Origin: Falsirhodobacter flavus
Lineage (GTDB): Bacteria > Pseudomonadota > Alphaproteobacteria > Rhodobacterales > Rhodobacteraceae
Length of the DNA: 64,000 nt
Direction: 5' to 3'
Assembly: GCA_029846755.1 (NCBI GenBank)
Contig: JARWBI010000001.1
Location: 806,001-870,000 of the forward strand
Shown: piece after piece, positions 29,602-38,392 of the stretch
Position numbering within the stretch: the stretch's first letter is position 1
How the letters are laid out: the number at the start of each line of letters is the position of its first letter
The notes under the pieces: model-generated
Database searches by the model: none
The model's input: only the letters and a program-made list of their open reading frames with translations
What the model was told of the DNA's origin: nothing
Program-made: the position numbers and the translations under genes

Positions 29602-31068
29602 ATGACTACGCCCGTATCCATCCGCTTCGCCGAACCCGAGCTTGACGGCATCGCAGCGGCGGTCGGCCGCGTCGTCGTCTTCGTCGGCGCAGAGGGCAAG
29701 ATGGGCCCGGCGGCGCGGCGCGTGGACAAGCTGACCCGCGGGGCGCTGAAGCGGCTGGCCGAGGCGGATGCCTTCGCCGCGCTGAAGCCGGGCGACAGCG
29801 TCGATCTGGCATGGCCCGCCGGTCTGGCCGCCGAGGTGGTGCAGGTCATCCGGCTGGACCGGCGCGACGACGTGGGTGCCGCGCGCAAGGCCGGGGCTGC
29901 GATCGGTCGCGCGCTGTCGCCGCTGGGCACGCTGGTGCTGGCCGACACGGTTGCCCGCGCGGCGGAAGTGTCCTTCGGTCTGGCAATGCGCGCCTATGAT
30001 TTCAATGCGCACAAGACAGCCGAGCCGAAGGTGCCGGGCGAGGTCGTGCTGATGGTGAACGGCCCCGAGGCCGTCGCCGCCGAAGCCGCCCCCCTTGCCG
30101 CGCTGGCCGAGGGCGTGTTCTTCACCCGCGATCTGGTGAACGAGCCTGCGAACATCCTGACCACCGACGACTTCGCCGCCCGCCTTGCAGCGATGCAGGA
30201 ACTGGGGCTGGAGGTCGAGATTCTTGAGGAAGCCGATCTGGCCGATCTGGGCATGGGCGCGCTTCTGGGGGTCGGGCAGGGATCGGAAAGCCCGTCGAAG
30301 GTCGTCGTCATGCAGTGGAACGGCGGGGGAGAGGAGCCGCCGCTGGCGCTGATCGGCAAGGGTGTCGTCTTCGACACCGGCGGCATCTCGATCAAGCCCG
30401 CCGCCGGGATGGAGGCGATGACGATGGACATGGGCGGCGCGGGCACCGTCGCCGGCGTCATGCGGACGCTCGCGCTGCGCGGGGCCAAGGCCAACGTCGT
30501 CGGTCTGGTGGGGCTGGTTGAAAACATGCCCGACGGGCGTGCGCAGCGTCCGGGCGATGTGGTGCGTTCCATGAAGGGCGATACGATCGAAGTCATCAAC
30601 ACCGACGCCGAGGGGCGTTTGGTGCTGGCCGACGTGATCTGGTATGCGCAGGAACGGTTCCAGCCTTCGGGCCTGATAGATCTGGCCACGCTGACCGGAG
30701 CGATCATCGTCGCACTGGGCCACGAGCATACGGGCGTGTTTTCCAACGATGACGGGTTCTGCAACGCGTTCCTTGCCGCCGCGCGGGCCGAGGATGAGGG
30801 CGCATGGCGCATGCCGATGGCCGATGCCCATGACGCGAAGCTGAAATCGCGCATTGCCGACATGATGAATGTCGGCGGGCGCGAGGGCGGCTCGATCACC
30901 GCTGCACATTTCATCAAGCGCTTCGTCAAGGACGAGACGCCTTGGATCCATCTCGACATCGCCGGGACCGCGCTTCTTAAGGCCGACAGCACGCTGGCCC
31001 CAAAGGGCGCGACGGGCTGGGGCGTTCTGGCGCTGAACCGCCTCATCCGCGACAATTACGAGGTGTAA
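29602..31068 (+). CDS. pepA: Leucyl aminopeptidase PepA (M17)
   Basis: Cytoplasmic dizinc/dimanganese aminopeptidase of 488 residues. The C-terminal catalytic domain contains GKGVVFDTGGISIKP and the signature NTDAEGRL at residues 333-340, which supplies metal ligands; the N-terminal domain is shorter and less conserved. I chose the ATG at 29602, 8 nt after GGAG, over the one 6 nt earlier. holC starts 4 nt after its stop. Confidence 0.96.
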   Translation: MTTPVSIRFAEPELDGIAAAVGRVVVFVGAEGKMGPAARRVDKLTRGALKRLAEADAFAALKPGDSVDLAWPAGLAAEVVQVIRLDRRDDVGAARKAGAAIGRALSPLGTLVLADTVARAAEVSFGLAMRAYDFNAHKTAEPKVPGEVVLMVNGPEAVAAEAAPLAALAEGVFFTRDLVNEPANILTTDDFAARLAAMQELGLEVEILEEADLADLGMGALLGVGQGSESPSKVVVMQWNGGGEEPPLALIGKGVVFDTGGISIKPAAGMEAMTMDMGGAGTVAGVMRTLALRGAKANVVGLVGLVENMPDGRAQRPGDVVRSMKGDTIEVINTDAEGRLVLADVIWYAQERFQPSGLIDLATLTGAIIVALGHEHTGVFSNDDGFCNAFLAAARAEDEGAWRMPMADAHDAKLKSRIADMMNVGGREGGSITAAHFIKRFVKDETPWIHLDIAGTALLKADSTLAPKGATGWGVLALNRLIRDNYEV

Positions 31069-31072
31069 GCCC

Positions 31073-31516
31073 TTGGCGGTGATGTTCTATCACCTGACTC
31101 GGTCCACCGCCGAGGAGACCGCGTTGAACCTGCTCACCCGTGCCGTGCAAGCGGGGTGGCGGGTGATGCTGCGCGCGCCCGCGGAACGGCTGGCAAAGCT
31201 GGACGAGGCGCTCTGGACAGCCAGCGACGACAGCTTTCTGCCGCACGGAATCGAAGGCGGCAGTCACGACGCCGCGCAGCCGGTTCTTCTGGGCACCGGG
31301 GCCATCGGCAACGGTGCCAACTGCTTGATGGTCATGGAGGGCGCGGATTTCAGCCCGCAAGAAGCCGCGCCGTTGGATCGGCTCTGGGTGCTGTTCGACG
31401 GGATGGACGATGCCGCGCTGGTCCGAGCCCGCGCCCAGTGGCGCGACGTGACCGCCGCCGGGGTCGACGCGCAATACTGGTCCGAGGAGAGCGGTCGGTG
31501 GGAGCAGAAGCGCTGA
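31073..31516 (+). CDS. holC: DNA polymerase III chi subunit
   Basis: Clamp-loader accessory protein of 147 residues that links the holoenzyme to SSB. The conserved opening FYHLTRS and the segment RVMLRAPAERLAKLDEALW...SFLPHG are diagnostic. The start is most likely TTG (giving MAVMFYHL), 7 nt after AGGTG at the pepA stop; the ATG at 31082 is the alternative. Together with ssb in this window it gives both members of the chi-SSB contact. Confidence 0.9.
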   Translation: MAVMFYHLTRSTAEETALNLLTRAVQAGWRVMLRAPAERLAKLDEALWTASDDSFLPHGIEGGSHDAAQPVLLGTGAIGNGANCLMVMEGADFSPQEAAPLDRLWVLFDGMDDAALVRARAQWRDVTAAGVDAQYWSEESGRWEQKR

Positions 31517-31971
31517 TCCGCGCCGCGCGCCCCGAAGATCACGCAGCGATCGCCGGGCTGCTCCGCCACGCCTTCGACGGCGATGCCGAAGCCGCGCTGG
31601 TGACGGCACTGCGCCCTGCCGCAATCGAACTCGTGGCCGAACGGGACGGCGAGTTGCAGGGCCACATCATTCTCTCGCCGCTCGAAGCGCCTTTTCGTGC
31701 GCTGGGCCTTGCGCCGCTGGCGGTGGAGCCCGTCTGGCAGGGGCAGGGCATCGGCGCTGCGCTGGTGCGCGAGGCGATAGCGCGGGCTGCGGGGTGGGAC
31801 GCCATCGTCGTGCTGGGCGATCCCGCCTATTTCACGCGCTTCGGGTTCAGCGTGGATCTGGCGGCGGGCTTCGCCTGCGCCTATGCCGGGCCGTACCTTA
31901 TGGTGCTGCCTTTGCGCGAGATCCCCGCGACCGGGCGGATCCTCTATCCGCAGGCCTTTTCAGCGCTTTAG
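31498..31971 (+). CDS. GNAT-family N-acetyltransferase
   Basis: A 157-residue GNAT protein. The acetyl-CoA binding motif is around VWQGQGIGAALVREA, followed by the GDPAYFTRFGFS block common to YhbS-type acetyltransferases. I set a GTG start 7 nt after GAGGAGA, overlapping the holC 3' end by 19 bp; there is no suitable ATG. The substrate is unknown. Its 3' end overlaps the convergent protease gene by 12 bp. Confidence 0.85.
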   Translation: MGAEALIRAARPEDHAAIAGLLRHAFDGDAEAALVTALRPAAIELVAERDGELQGHIILSPLEAPFRALGLAPLAVEPVWQGQGIGAALVREAIARAAGWDAIVVLGDPAYFTRFGFSVDLAAGFACAYAGPYLMVLPLREIPATGRILYPQAFSAL

Positions 31972-32535
31972 GATCATCCGGTCGTCCGCGATCTCGACCC
32001 GGAATTGGCCCAGATAGCTCATACCCAGAAGCGAGCCGTCCATTTCGCCATCGTTCACGAAAGCCTCCAGCACTGGATCGGTCAGCGGGCCAAGCGTCAC
32101 GTTCCGAAGCTGCACCCGCGCCGTCCTGACCGGGCCGTTCGCGGTATAGGCGGTGCCGAGGTAATTCAGCGTCCCGGTATCGATCCCAAGCCGACGCGCA
32201 TCCGCCTGCGACAGAACCACCGAGGTCGCCCCGGTATCGGCAAGGAAGGTGATCGGCGTTCCCTCCACCTCCAGCGTGACGTAGTAATGGCCGTCGGGGC
32301 TGCGCGGGATGCTGACCTCGCCGCCCTGAAGCACGGCCTGACGCGGCGCGATGGACAGGCCCATCTCCTGCCACAGCCCATACCCCGCCGCGACGCCAAG
32401 GAAGATCAGCCCCCAGGCCATTCCGGTGCGAAGGGCAACCCCAAGACGCCCGCGATATTCCACGATGACCCAGCCGCCGACCGCGACCAGAAGCAGAGCG
32501 AGATAACCGAGGCGGCCGATATCAAAGGATTCCAT
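31960..32535 (-). CDS. TIGR02281-type membrane-anchored retropepsin-like aspartic protease
   Basis: A 191-residue protein. Two membrane helices (about residues 9-27 and 37-55) are followed by a clan AA, retropepsin-like domain whose active-site triad DTG is at residues 100-102 in FLADTGATSVVLS. Such single-domain proteases work as dimers. The domain is predicted to be periplasmic. The physiological substrate is not established. It is convergent with the GNAT gene and lies 18 bp downstream of the ABC-F gene on the same strand. Confidence 0.88.
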   Translation of the reverse strand: MESFDIGRLGYLALLLVAVGGWVIVEYRGRLGVALRTGMAWGLIFLGVAAGYGLWQEMGLSIAPRQAVLQGGEVSIPRSPDGHYYVTLEVEGTPITFLADTGATSVVLSQADARRLGIDTGTLNYLGTAYTANGPVRTARVQLRNVTLGPLTDPVLEAFVNDGEMDGSLLGMSYLGQFRVEIADDRMILKR

Positions 32536-32553
32536 ACCCTCGATATAGGGATT

Positions 32554-34392
32554 TCAGGCCGCCGCCTCCAGCTTCTCCTGCGCTTTCATCCAGAGCGCTT
32601 CGGCGCGGTCCAGCCCTTCCATCACCTCGGCATATTTCTTCTGCCAGGTTTCAGCCTCACCGGGGCGGGAATAAAGGTCGGGATCGGCCAGTTTCTTGGC
32701 CAGCCGGTCGCGCATGTCGTTCAGCTTCTCCAGCCGGTCCTCGCATTTGCGGACCTCGGCCTTGAGCGCCAGAACCTCGTCGCGGCTGACCTTCTTTTTC
32801 TCGGGCGCGGGTTTGACGGGTTTTTCGACCTCGTCCCCGGCCAGAAGCTGACGGCGGTAAGCTTCCAGATCCTCGGTATAGGGCGCAACCTCGCCGCCCT
32901 TGACCAGCCAGAGCCGGTCCGCGACCAGCCCAAGCAGGTGCATGTCGTGGCTGACAAGCACCACCGCGCCGGAATAGGTGGTCAGTGCCTCGACCAGCGC
33001 CTCGCGCGATTCCATGTCGAGGTGGTTCGTCGGCTCGTCGAGGATCAGCAGATGCGGCGCGTCGATGGTTGCCAGCAGCAGCGAGAGCCGCGCCTTCTGC
33101 CCGCCTGACAGGCGGCCCACGGCAGTATCGGCCTGATCCGCGCCAAGCCCAAAACCAGCCAGCCGCGCACGGTTGCGAGGTTGTCCTTCGGCGGGACGGA
33201 CGCGCTGGACGTGCTGGAGCGGGGTTTCGTCGATATGCAGCTCGTCCACCTGATGCTGCGCAAAATAGCCGATGCGCAGTTTGGACGAACGGGTGATCTG
33301 TCCGCCCAAAGTCTCAAGTTTCCCTGCCAACAGCTTGGAAAGCGTGGATTTTCCCTCGCCATTGCGGCCCAGAAGGGCGATGCGGTCGTCCTGATCGATC
33401 CGCAGGCTCAGCTTGCGAAGCACCGGCTTGCCGTCATAGCCGACAGCGGCATTGTCGATATTGATGATCGGGGGCGACAGCTCCTCCGGCTCGGGGAAGG
33501 TGAAGACCTGCTGTCGGGCTTCCTCGGGCGGGGTGATCGTCTCCATCTTTTCAAGCTGTTTCACGCGGGACTGCGCCTGCGCGGCTTTCGACGCCTTGGC
33601 CTTGAAGCGGTCCACGAAGGCCTGCAGATGGGCGCGGCGGGCGTCCTGCTTCTTCGCCTCGGCGGTCAGCACGGCGCGGCGTTCGGCCATCTGGCGGGCG
33701 AACTGGTCATAGGGGCCGGTCCAATAGGTCAGCTTCTTGCTGTCCAGATGCAGGATGCCCTGCACCGCGCGGTTCAGAAGCCCGCGGTCGTGCGAGATGA
33801 TGAGCACGGTATGCGGATATTTCTGAAGATAGCTTTCCAGCCACAGCGCGCCTTCCAGATCCAGATAGTTGGTGGGCTCGTCCAGCAGCAGAAGGTCGGG
33901 CTGGGCGAACAGAACGCCTGCCAGCGCGACCCGCATCCGCCAGCCGCCCGAGAAGTCGGAGCAGGGGCGCAACTGCGCCTCGGCATCGAAGCCCAGCCCC
34001 TTCAGGATCGCCGACGCGCGGCCTTCGGCAGACCACGCATCGATGTCGGTCAGCCGCGTCTGGATCTCTGCAATGCGGTGCGGATCGGTCGCGGTTTCGG
34101 CCTCCGCCAGCAGTTCGGCACGTTCGGTATCCGCCGCCAGCACCGTATCCAGCAGCGAGGTCGACGAAGACGGCACTTCCTGCGCGACGCCGCCGATGCG
34201 GGACCGGGCGGGCAGGCTGATGTCGCCGCCTTCCAGTGCCAGTTCGCGCTTTATCAGCCGGAACAGCGTCGTCTTGCCCGCGCCGTTGCGTCCGACAAGA
34301 CCGACCTTGTGGCCGGTGGGAATGGTGGCCGATGCCCCCTCGAACAGAGGGCGGCCTTCGACGGAATAGGTGATGTCCGAGATACGCAGCAT
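32554..34392 (-). CDS. ABC-F family ATP-binding protein
   Basis: Soluble ABC protein of 612 residues with two ATPase domains and no membrane segments. Walker A motifs are GRNGAGKTT (about 34-42) and GRNGEGKST (second domain), with signature sequences FSGGW and LSGGQ. A linker between the domains and a charged coiled-coil C-terminal extension (about 530-612) resemble Uup-type members. ABC-F proteins act on ribosomes or DNA structures, not in transport. The start MLRISDITYSVEG lacks a clear ribosome binding site but fits the first beta strand. Confidence 0.92.
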   Translation of the reverse strand: MLRISDITYSVEGRPLFEGASATIPTGHKVGLVGRNGAGKTTLFRLIKRELALEGGDISLPARSRIGGVAQEVPSSSTSLLDTVLAADTERAELLAEAETATDPHRIAEIQTRLTDIDAWSAEGRASAILKGLGFDAEAQLRPCSDFSGGWRMRVALAGVLFAQPDLLLLDEPTNYLDLEGALWLESYLQKYPHTVLIISHDRGLLNRAVQGILHLDSKKLTYWTGPYDQFARQMAERRAVLTAEAKKQDARRAHLQAFVDRFKAKASKAAQAQSRVKQLEKMETITPPEEARQQVFTFPEPEELSPPIINIDNAAVGYDGKPVLRKLSLRIDQDDRIALLGRNGEGKSTLSKLLAGKLETLGGQITRSSKLRIGYFAQHQVDELHIDETPLQHVQRVRPAEGQPRNRARLAGFGLGADQADTAVGRLSGGQKARLSLLLATIDAPHLLILDEPTNHLDMESREALVEALTTYSGAVVLVSHDMHLLGLVADRLWLVKGGEVAPYTEDLEAYRRQLLAGDEVEKPVKPAPEKKKVSRDEVLALKAEVRKCEDRLEKLNDMRDRLAKKLADPDLYSRPGEAETWQKKYAEVMEGLDRAEALWMKAQEKLEAAA

Positions 34393-34423
34393 GGGTGGGG
34401 CTTGCCCGAAGCCCCGCCCGCCG

Positions 34424-35428
34424 TCAATGGTTCGATTGGGGGGGCGCTTGCGTGCCGCGTTCGCGGTAGGGCGTCGTGTCGTAATGCGCGCGGTAGCATT
34501 TCGAGAAATGCGACGGGCTCGCGAAGCCGCAGGCAAGGGCGACGTTGATGACGCTCATATCCGTCTGCATCAGCAGGTTGCGCGCCTTGGACAGCCGAAG
34601 CTCCATGTAATAGCGTTTCGGACTGCGGGCGAGGTAGCGGCGGAACAGCCGTTCAAGCTGCCGGGTGGACATGCCCACTTCCTCGGCCAGATCGGCGGGG
34701 CTGATCGGGTCCTCGATGGCGGCTTCCATCTTCTTGATGACCTCGGACAGTTTCGGGTGGCGCACGCCGATGCGGGTCGGGATCGACAGGCGCTGCGTGT
34801 CCCGGTCCGTGCGGATGGCGGAATAGATCAGCTGGTCCGCGACCGTATTCGCCAGAGCGTCGCCGTGATCCTGCGCAATGATCCGCAGCATCAGATCGAT
34901 CGAGGAGGTGCCCCCGGCGGTGGACAGCCTGTTCCCGTCGATCACGAAGACGGATTTCGTAAGCGCAACCTCCTCGAACTCCTCGAGGAAGCCGTCGTGA
35001 TTTTCCCAGTGGATCGTGGCCTTGCGCCCGTCCAGCAGCCCCGCCTTGGCGACCGAATAGGCGCCGGTGCAAAGCCCGCCCACGGCAGCCCCGCGCCGCG
35101 CCTCGCGCCGCAGCCAGCTTGTGATCGGACGTGTGGTCGCCTTCTGCACGTCGATGCCGCCGCAGACCAGCAGCGTATCCTCCCGCTCCAGTTCCTCCAG
35201 CCCCATGTCCAGCTTGAACGCGGCGCCGTTGGAACAGGTCGCGAAACCGCCTTCGCCCGCTAGCTTCCAGCTGTAGAGTTCGTGCCCCGCGACGCGGTTG
35301 GCGATGCGCAGCGGCTCGATCGCGCAAGCAAAGGAAAGCATGGTGAAGCGGTCCAGCAGCAGAAAGACGAAGCGGCGCGGGGCCGTCATCTTCGCGACCT
35401 GGGTGGCTTTGCGAGTCTCGGTGGACAT
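34424..35428 (-). CDS. GlxA-family AraC regulator (GATase1-like + HTH), GbdR-like
   Basis: Transcription factor of 334 residues. The N-terminal DJ-1/PfpI (GATase1-like) domain, about 18-190, includes [15 protein letters not shown] with a cysteine at the nucleophile-like position. The C-terminal AraC/XylS double helix-turn-helix, about 230-325, includes [13 protein letters not shown] and [15 protein letters not shown]. The opening [24 protein letters not shown] resembles GbdR, a glycine-betaine-responsive activator; a comparable ligand here is only a guess. It is divergent from DAHP synthase with 147 bp between them. Confidence 0.88.
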   Translation of the reverse strand: MSTETRKATQVAKMTAPRRFVFLLLDRFTMLSFACAIEPLRIANRVAGHELYSWKLAGEGGFATCSNGAAFKLDMGLEELEREDTLLVCGGIDVQKATTRPITSWLRREARRGAAVGGLCTGAYSVAKAGLLDGRKATIHWENHDGFLEEFEEVALTKSVFVIDGNRLSTAGGTSSIDLMLRIIAQDHGDALANTVADQLIYSAIRTDRDTQRLSIPTRIGVRHPKLSEVIKKMEAAIEDPISPADLAEEVGMSTRQLERLFRRYLARSPKRYYMELRLSKARNLLMQTDMSVINVALACGFASPSHFSKCYRAHYDTTPYRERGTQAPPQSNH

Positions 35429-35485
35429 CTGGCGACCTGTCGGTGTCGGTTTCGCGCCAGAGCAACAGAAATGCGACAGGTCCGC

Positions 35486-35514
35486 AAGGGGCCGTTGGCG
35501 CTAACTGGCCCCTT
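35486..35514. repeat. Inverted repeat overlapping the DAHP synthase promoter
   Basis: AAGGGGCC (35486-35493) and GGCCCCTT (35507-35514) form a perfect 8-bp inverted repeat around 13 bp, extended inside by GTT/AAC. The right arm runs into the likely -35 box, as expected for an operator. No T-run follows, so it is not a simple terminator. Confidence 0.55.
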
Positions 35515-35542
35515 GGCTTTTGCCCCGGTTTTGCCCTATACG
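35513..35542 (+). promoter_or_regulatory. Candidate sigma-70 promoter of DAHP synthase
   Basis: TTGGCT (35513-35518), an 18-bp spacer and TATACG (35537-35542) would start transcription about 27 nt before the ATG at 35576. Assigned by consensus only. Confidence 0.45.
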
Positions 35543-35575
35543 CGCAAGATTGCCTGTCTGATGGCGGAGGATGAC

Positions 35576-36946
35576 ATGACCAAGGGCTGGACGAAATCCG
35601 ACTGGCGCGCAAAGCCGCGCGTGCAGATGCCGGATTATCCCGATCAGACCGCGCTGAACGCGGTCGAAAAGCAGCTTGCGAAATATCCCCCGCTGGTCTT
35701 TGCAGGCGAGGCGCGCAAGCTGAAGGCGCAGCTGGCCGAGGTTGCGGCGGGCCGCGCGTTCCTTCTGCAAGGCGGCGACTGCGCCGAGAGCTTCGCCGAA
35801 TTCGGCGCCGACAACATCCGCGACACGTTCCGCGTGATGCTTCAGATGGCGGTCGTGCTGACCTATGGCGCGAAGGTGCCGGTGGTGAAGGTGGGCCGCA
35901 TGGCGGGCCAGTTCGCCAAGCCGCGTTCCGCGCCGATGGAAACCGTGGGCGGGGTGGAGCTTCCGAGCTATCGCGGCGACATCATCAACGGGTTCGACTT
36001 CACCCCCGAGGCGCGGATTCCCGATCCCTCGCGGATGCTTCAGGCCTATACGCAGGCAGCGGCCTCGCTGAACCTTCTGCGCGCGTTTTCCACGGGGGGG
36101 TTCGCGGACATCCACCGCGTCCACGCATGGACGCTGGGCTTTGCCGAACATGACAAGGCCGAGCGTTATCGCGAGCTGTCGAACCGCATCTCGGACGCGC
36201 TGGACTTCATGACGGCGGCGGGGATCAACCCGGACACGGCGCATACGCTGCAAACAGTAGATTTCTGGACCAGCCACGAAGCCCTGCTGCTGGAATACGA
36301 AGAGGCGCTGTGCCGCATCGACAGCATCACCGGCAAGCCGGTGGCAGGGTCGGGCCACATGATCTGGATCGGCGACCGCACGCGGCAGCCGGATGGCGCG
36401 CATGTCGAATTCTGTCAGGGCGTGCTGAACCCGATCGGGCTGAAATGCGGCCCGTCCACCACGGTGGACGAATTCAAGGTGCTGCTGCAAAAGCTGAACC
36501 CTGAAAACGAGGCTGGCCGTCTGACCCTGATCGCGCGCTTTGGTGCGGGCAAGGTTGGCGATCATCTGCCGCGGCTGGTCAAGGCCGTGCAAGAGGAAGG
36601 CGCGAACGTCGTCTGGTCTTGCGATCCGATGCACGGAAACATCATGAAATCCTCCACGGGCTACAAGACGCGCCAGTTCGATGCGATCCTGTCCGAGGTG
36701 CGCGACTTCTTCGCGATCCACAAGGCCGAGGGCACGATCCCCGGCGGCGTGCATTTCGAGATGACCGGCAAGGACGTGACCGAATGCACCGGCGGTCTGC
36801 GCGCCGTGACGGACGAGGATCTGTCGGACCGTTATCACACCGCCTGCGATCCGCGCCTGAACGCCAGCCAGTCGCTGGAGCTCGCGTTCCTAGTGGCCGA
36901 GGAGCTTTCCTCGCGCCGCGACGAAGGGCGCCGCATCGCGCTTTGA
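35576..36946 (+). CDS. Class II 3-deoxy-7-phosphoheptulonate (DAHP) synthase
   Basis: First enzyme of the shikimate pathway, condensing phosphoenolpyruvate with erythrose 4-phosphate. The 456 residues match the plant-like class II (AroA-II) family: [52 protein letters not shown] and WSCDPMHGN. The start [10 protein letters not shown] follows GGAGG by 5 nt. Names such as aroF, aroG and aroH are used inconsistently for this class, so no symbol is given. The promoter region carries an inverted repeat. Confidence 0.95.
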   Translation: MTKGWTKSDWRAKPRVQMPDYPDQTALNAVEKQLAKYPPLVFAGEARKLKAQLAEVAAGRAFLLQGGDCAESFAEFGADNIRDTFRVMLQMAVVLTYGAKVPVVKVGRMAGQFAKPRSAPMETVGGVELPSYRGDIINGFDFTPEARIPDPSRMLQAYTQAAASLNLLRAFSTGGFADIHRVHAWTLGFAEHDKAERYRELSNRISDALDFMTAAGINPDTAHTLQTVDFWTSHEALLLEYEEALCRIDSITGKPVAGSGHMIWIGDRTRQPDGAHVEFCQGVLNPIGLKCGPSTTVDEFKVLLQKLNPENEAGRLTLIARFGAGKVGDHLPRLVKAVQEEGANVVWSCDPMHGNIMKSSTGYKTRQFDAILSEVRDFFAIHKAEGTIPGGVHFEMTGKDVTECTGGLRAVTDEDLSDRYHTACDPRLNASQSLELAFLVAEELSSRRDEGRRIAL

Positions 36947-37001
36947 TTGGCAATCCGGGCCGGGGGCGTTAGTTTCCGGCCTGAATCGCAGGGAGCCCGT
37001 G

Positions 37002-37307
37002 ATGCGTTACGAATATCAGGTTGTTGCCGCCCCCAAGAAGGGCGAGAAGCTGCGCGGGGCGAAGACACCGGCCGATCGCTACGCGGCAGCGCTGGCGACG
37101 ATCATGAATCAGATGGGCCGTGACGGCTGGGACTATGTGCGGTCCGACGCGTTGCCGTCGGAAGAACGCAGCGGCTGGACCAAGCGGACTATGGTTTATC
37201 ATCATGTGCTGGTCTTTCGCCGTGCACTGGCCGAGACGGCACCCGCGCCGATCGCCACGATGCCCGAGGGGGTTACCCCTGTGGTCGGCCCGGCCCGCGT
37301 CGTTTAA
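37002..37307 (+). CDS. DUF4177 domain protein
   Basis: A 101-residue hypothetical protein. It opens MRYEYQVVAAP and has GWDYVRSDALPSEERSG, typical of DUF4177, and a low-complexity Ala/Pro/Val tail. There is no signal peptide or membrane helix. The ATG follows GGGAG; a GTG one codon earlier is also possible. It lies 55 bp downstream of DAHP synthase, and its TAA shares TTAA with the hisC stop. Function unknown. Confidence 0.78.
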   Translation: MRYEYQVVAAPKKGEKLRGAKTPADRYAAALATIMNQMGRDGWDYVRSDALPSEERSGWTKRTMVYHHVLVFRRALAETAPAPIATMPEGVTPVVGPARVV

Positions 37308-38392
37308 CGCAGGGCCTTCGGCAGCGCTTCGGCCAGGGCGGCAAGATCCATCTCTGTCCCGGCACTGATGCGGATGCAGCGGTCCTGCGGGGCCACGAAG
37401 GGCATGCGGACAAAGACGCCCAGATCGGCCAAGGACCCGACGATCCGGCGCGCGTAGTCGCCGTCGCGGCCGCAATCGACCGTCACGAAATTGGTGGCCG
37501 AGGGCAGGGGCGACAGGCCGTTGTCGCGTGCGATGCGCGCGATCTCGTCCCGCGCGGCGGCAACACGCTGGCGCGTCGCCTCCAGCCATTGCGCATCTTG
37601 CAGCGCGGCAAGCGCCCCGGCCTGCGCGATGCGACCCATGCCGAAATGGTTGCGGACCTTGTCGAAGCTGCGGATCAGATCGCTCGCTCCCAGCGCATAG
37701 CCGACGCGCAGCCCCGCCATGCCGTAAGCCTTTGAGAAGGTGCGCATCCGAATCACGCGCGGATCTTCCGGGTCAACTCGCGCGGCGGTGCCATCGGGGG
37801 CCAGTTCGACATAGGCTTCGTCCAGCACCAGCAATGTGCCCTCGGGAACGGCGGCGATCATCGCCTCGATCCGCTCGCGCCCGTGAAGGCTGCCCATCGG
37901 ATTGTCCGGGTTGGCGATATAGACCAGCTTCGCGCCCACCTCTGCCGCCCTGGCAAGCAGCGCTTCGGGGTCTTCGTGATCGCCCCGGTAGGGCACTTTG
38001 TGCAGCACACCGCCAAAGCCCGCGACGTGGAAGTTGAAGGTCGGATAGGCACCCTCCGAGGTGACCACCGCATCCCCTTGGGTCACCAACAGCCGCACGA
38101 GATAGCCCAGTAGCCCGTCGATCCCTTCGCCCACCACGATGTTGGACATGGCAACGCCATGATGCGCGGCCAGCGCCTCGCGCAGTTCGTGGCTGGCGGA
38201 ATCGCCATACATCCAGACATCGCTCGCCGCGTCCGCCATCGCCGCCACGGCGCGGGGCGAGGGGCCGAACACGTTTTCGTTCGCGCCCAGACGGGCCGTG
38301 AAGCCGCGCCCCCGCTGGCGCTCCTGCACCTCCGGCCCGACGAAGGGAACGGTGGCGGGCAGACTTTCGACCAGCGGGGTATAGCGCGGCAT
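37304..38392 (-). CDS. hisC: Histidinol-phosphate aminotransferase-like PLP enzyme
   Basis: Fold-type I aminotransferase of 362 residues. ARLGANENVFGPSP, YIANPDNPMGS and VLDEAYVEL are present, and the PLP lysine is K221 in TFSKAYGMAG. The family includes HisC enzymes for histidine synthesis and close relatives acting on aromatic amino acids; nearness to DAHP synthase makes an aromatic aminotransferase role possible. The start overlaps the valS stop by one base (TGATG), so it is co-expressed with valS. Confidence 0.82.
   Translation of the reverse strand: MPRYTPLVESLPATVPFVGPEVQERQRGRGFTARLGANENVFGPSPRAVAAMADAASDVWMYGDSASHELREALAAHHGVAMSNIVVGEGIDGLLGYLVRLLVTQGDAVVTSEGAYPTFNFHVAGFGGVLHKVPYRGDHEDPEALLARAAEVGAKLVYIANPDNPMGSLHGRERIEAMIAAVPEGTLLVLDEAYVELAPDGTAARVDPEDPRVIRMRTFSKAYGMAGLRVGYALGASDLIRSFDKVRNHFGMGRIAQAGALAALQDAQWLEATRQRVAAARDEIARIARDNGLSPLPSATNFVTVDCGRDGDYARRIVGSLADLGVFVRMPFVAPQDRCIRISAGTEMDLAALAEALPKALR

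Noticed and set aside
36958-36981. GGCCGG/CCGGCC repeat after DAHP synthase as a terminator
   Set aside because: Only 6 bp with a 12-nt loop and no T-run; it may be chance in this GC-rich sequence.
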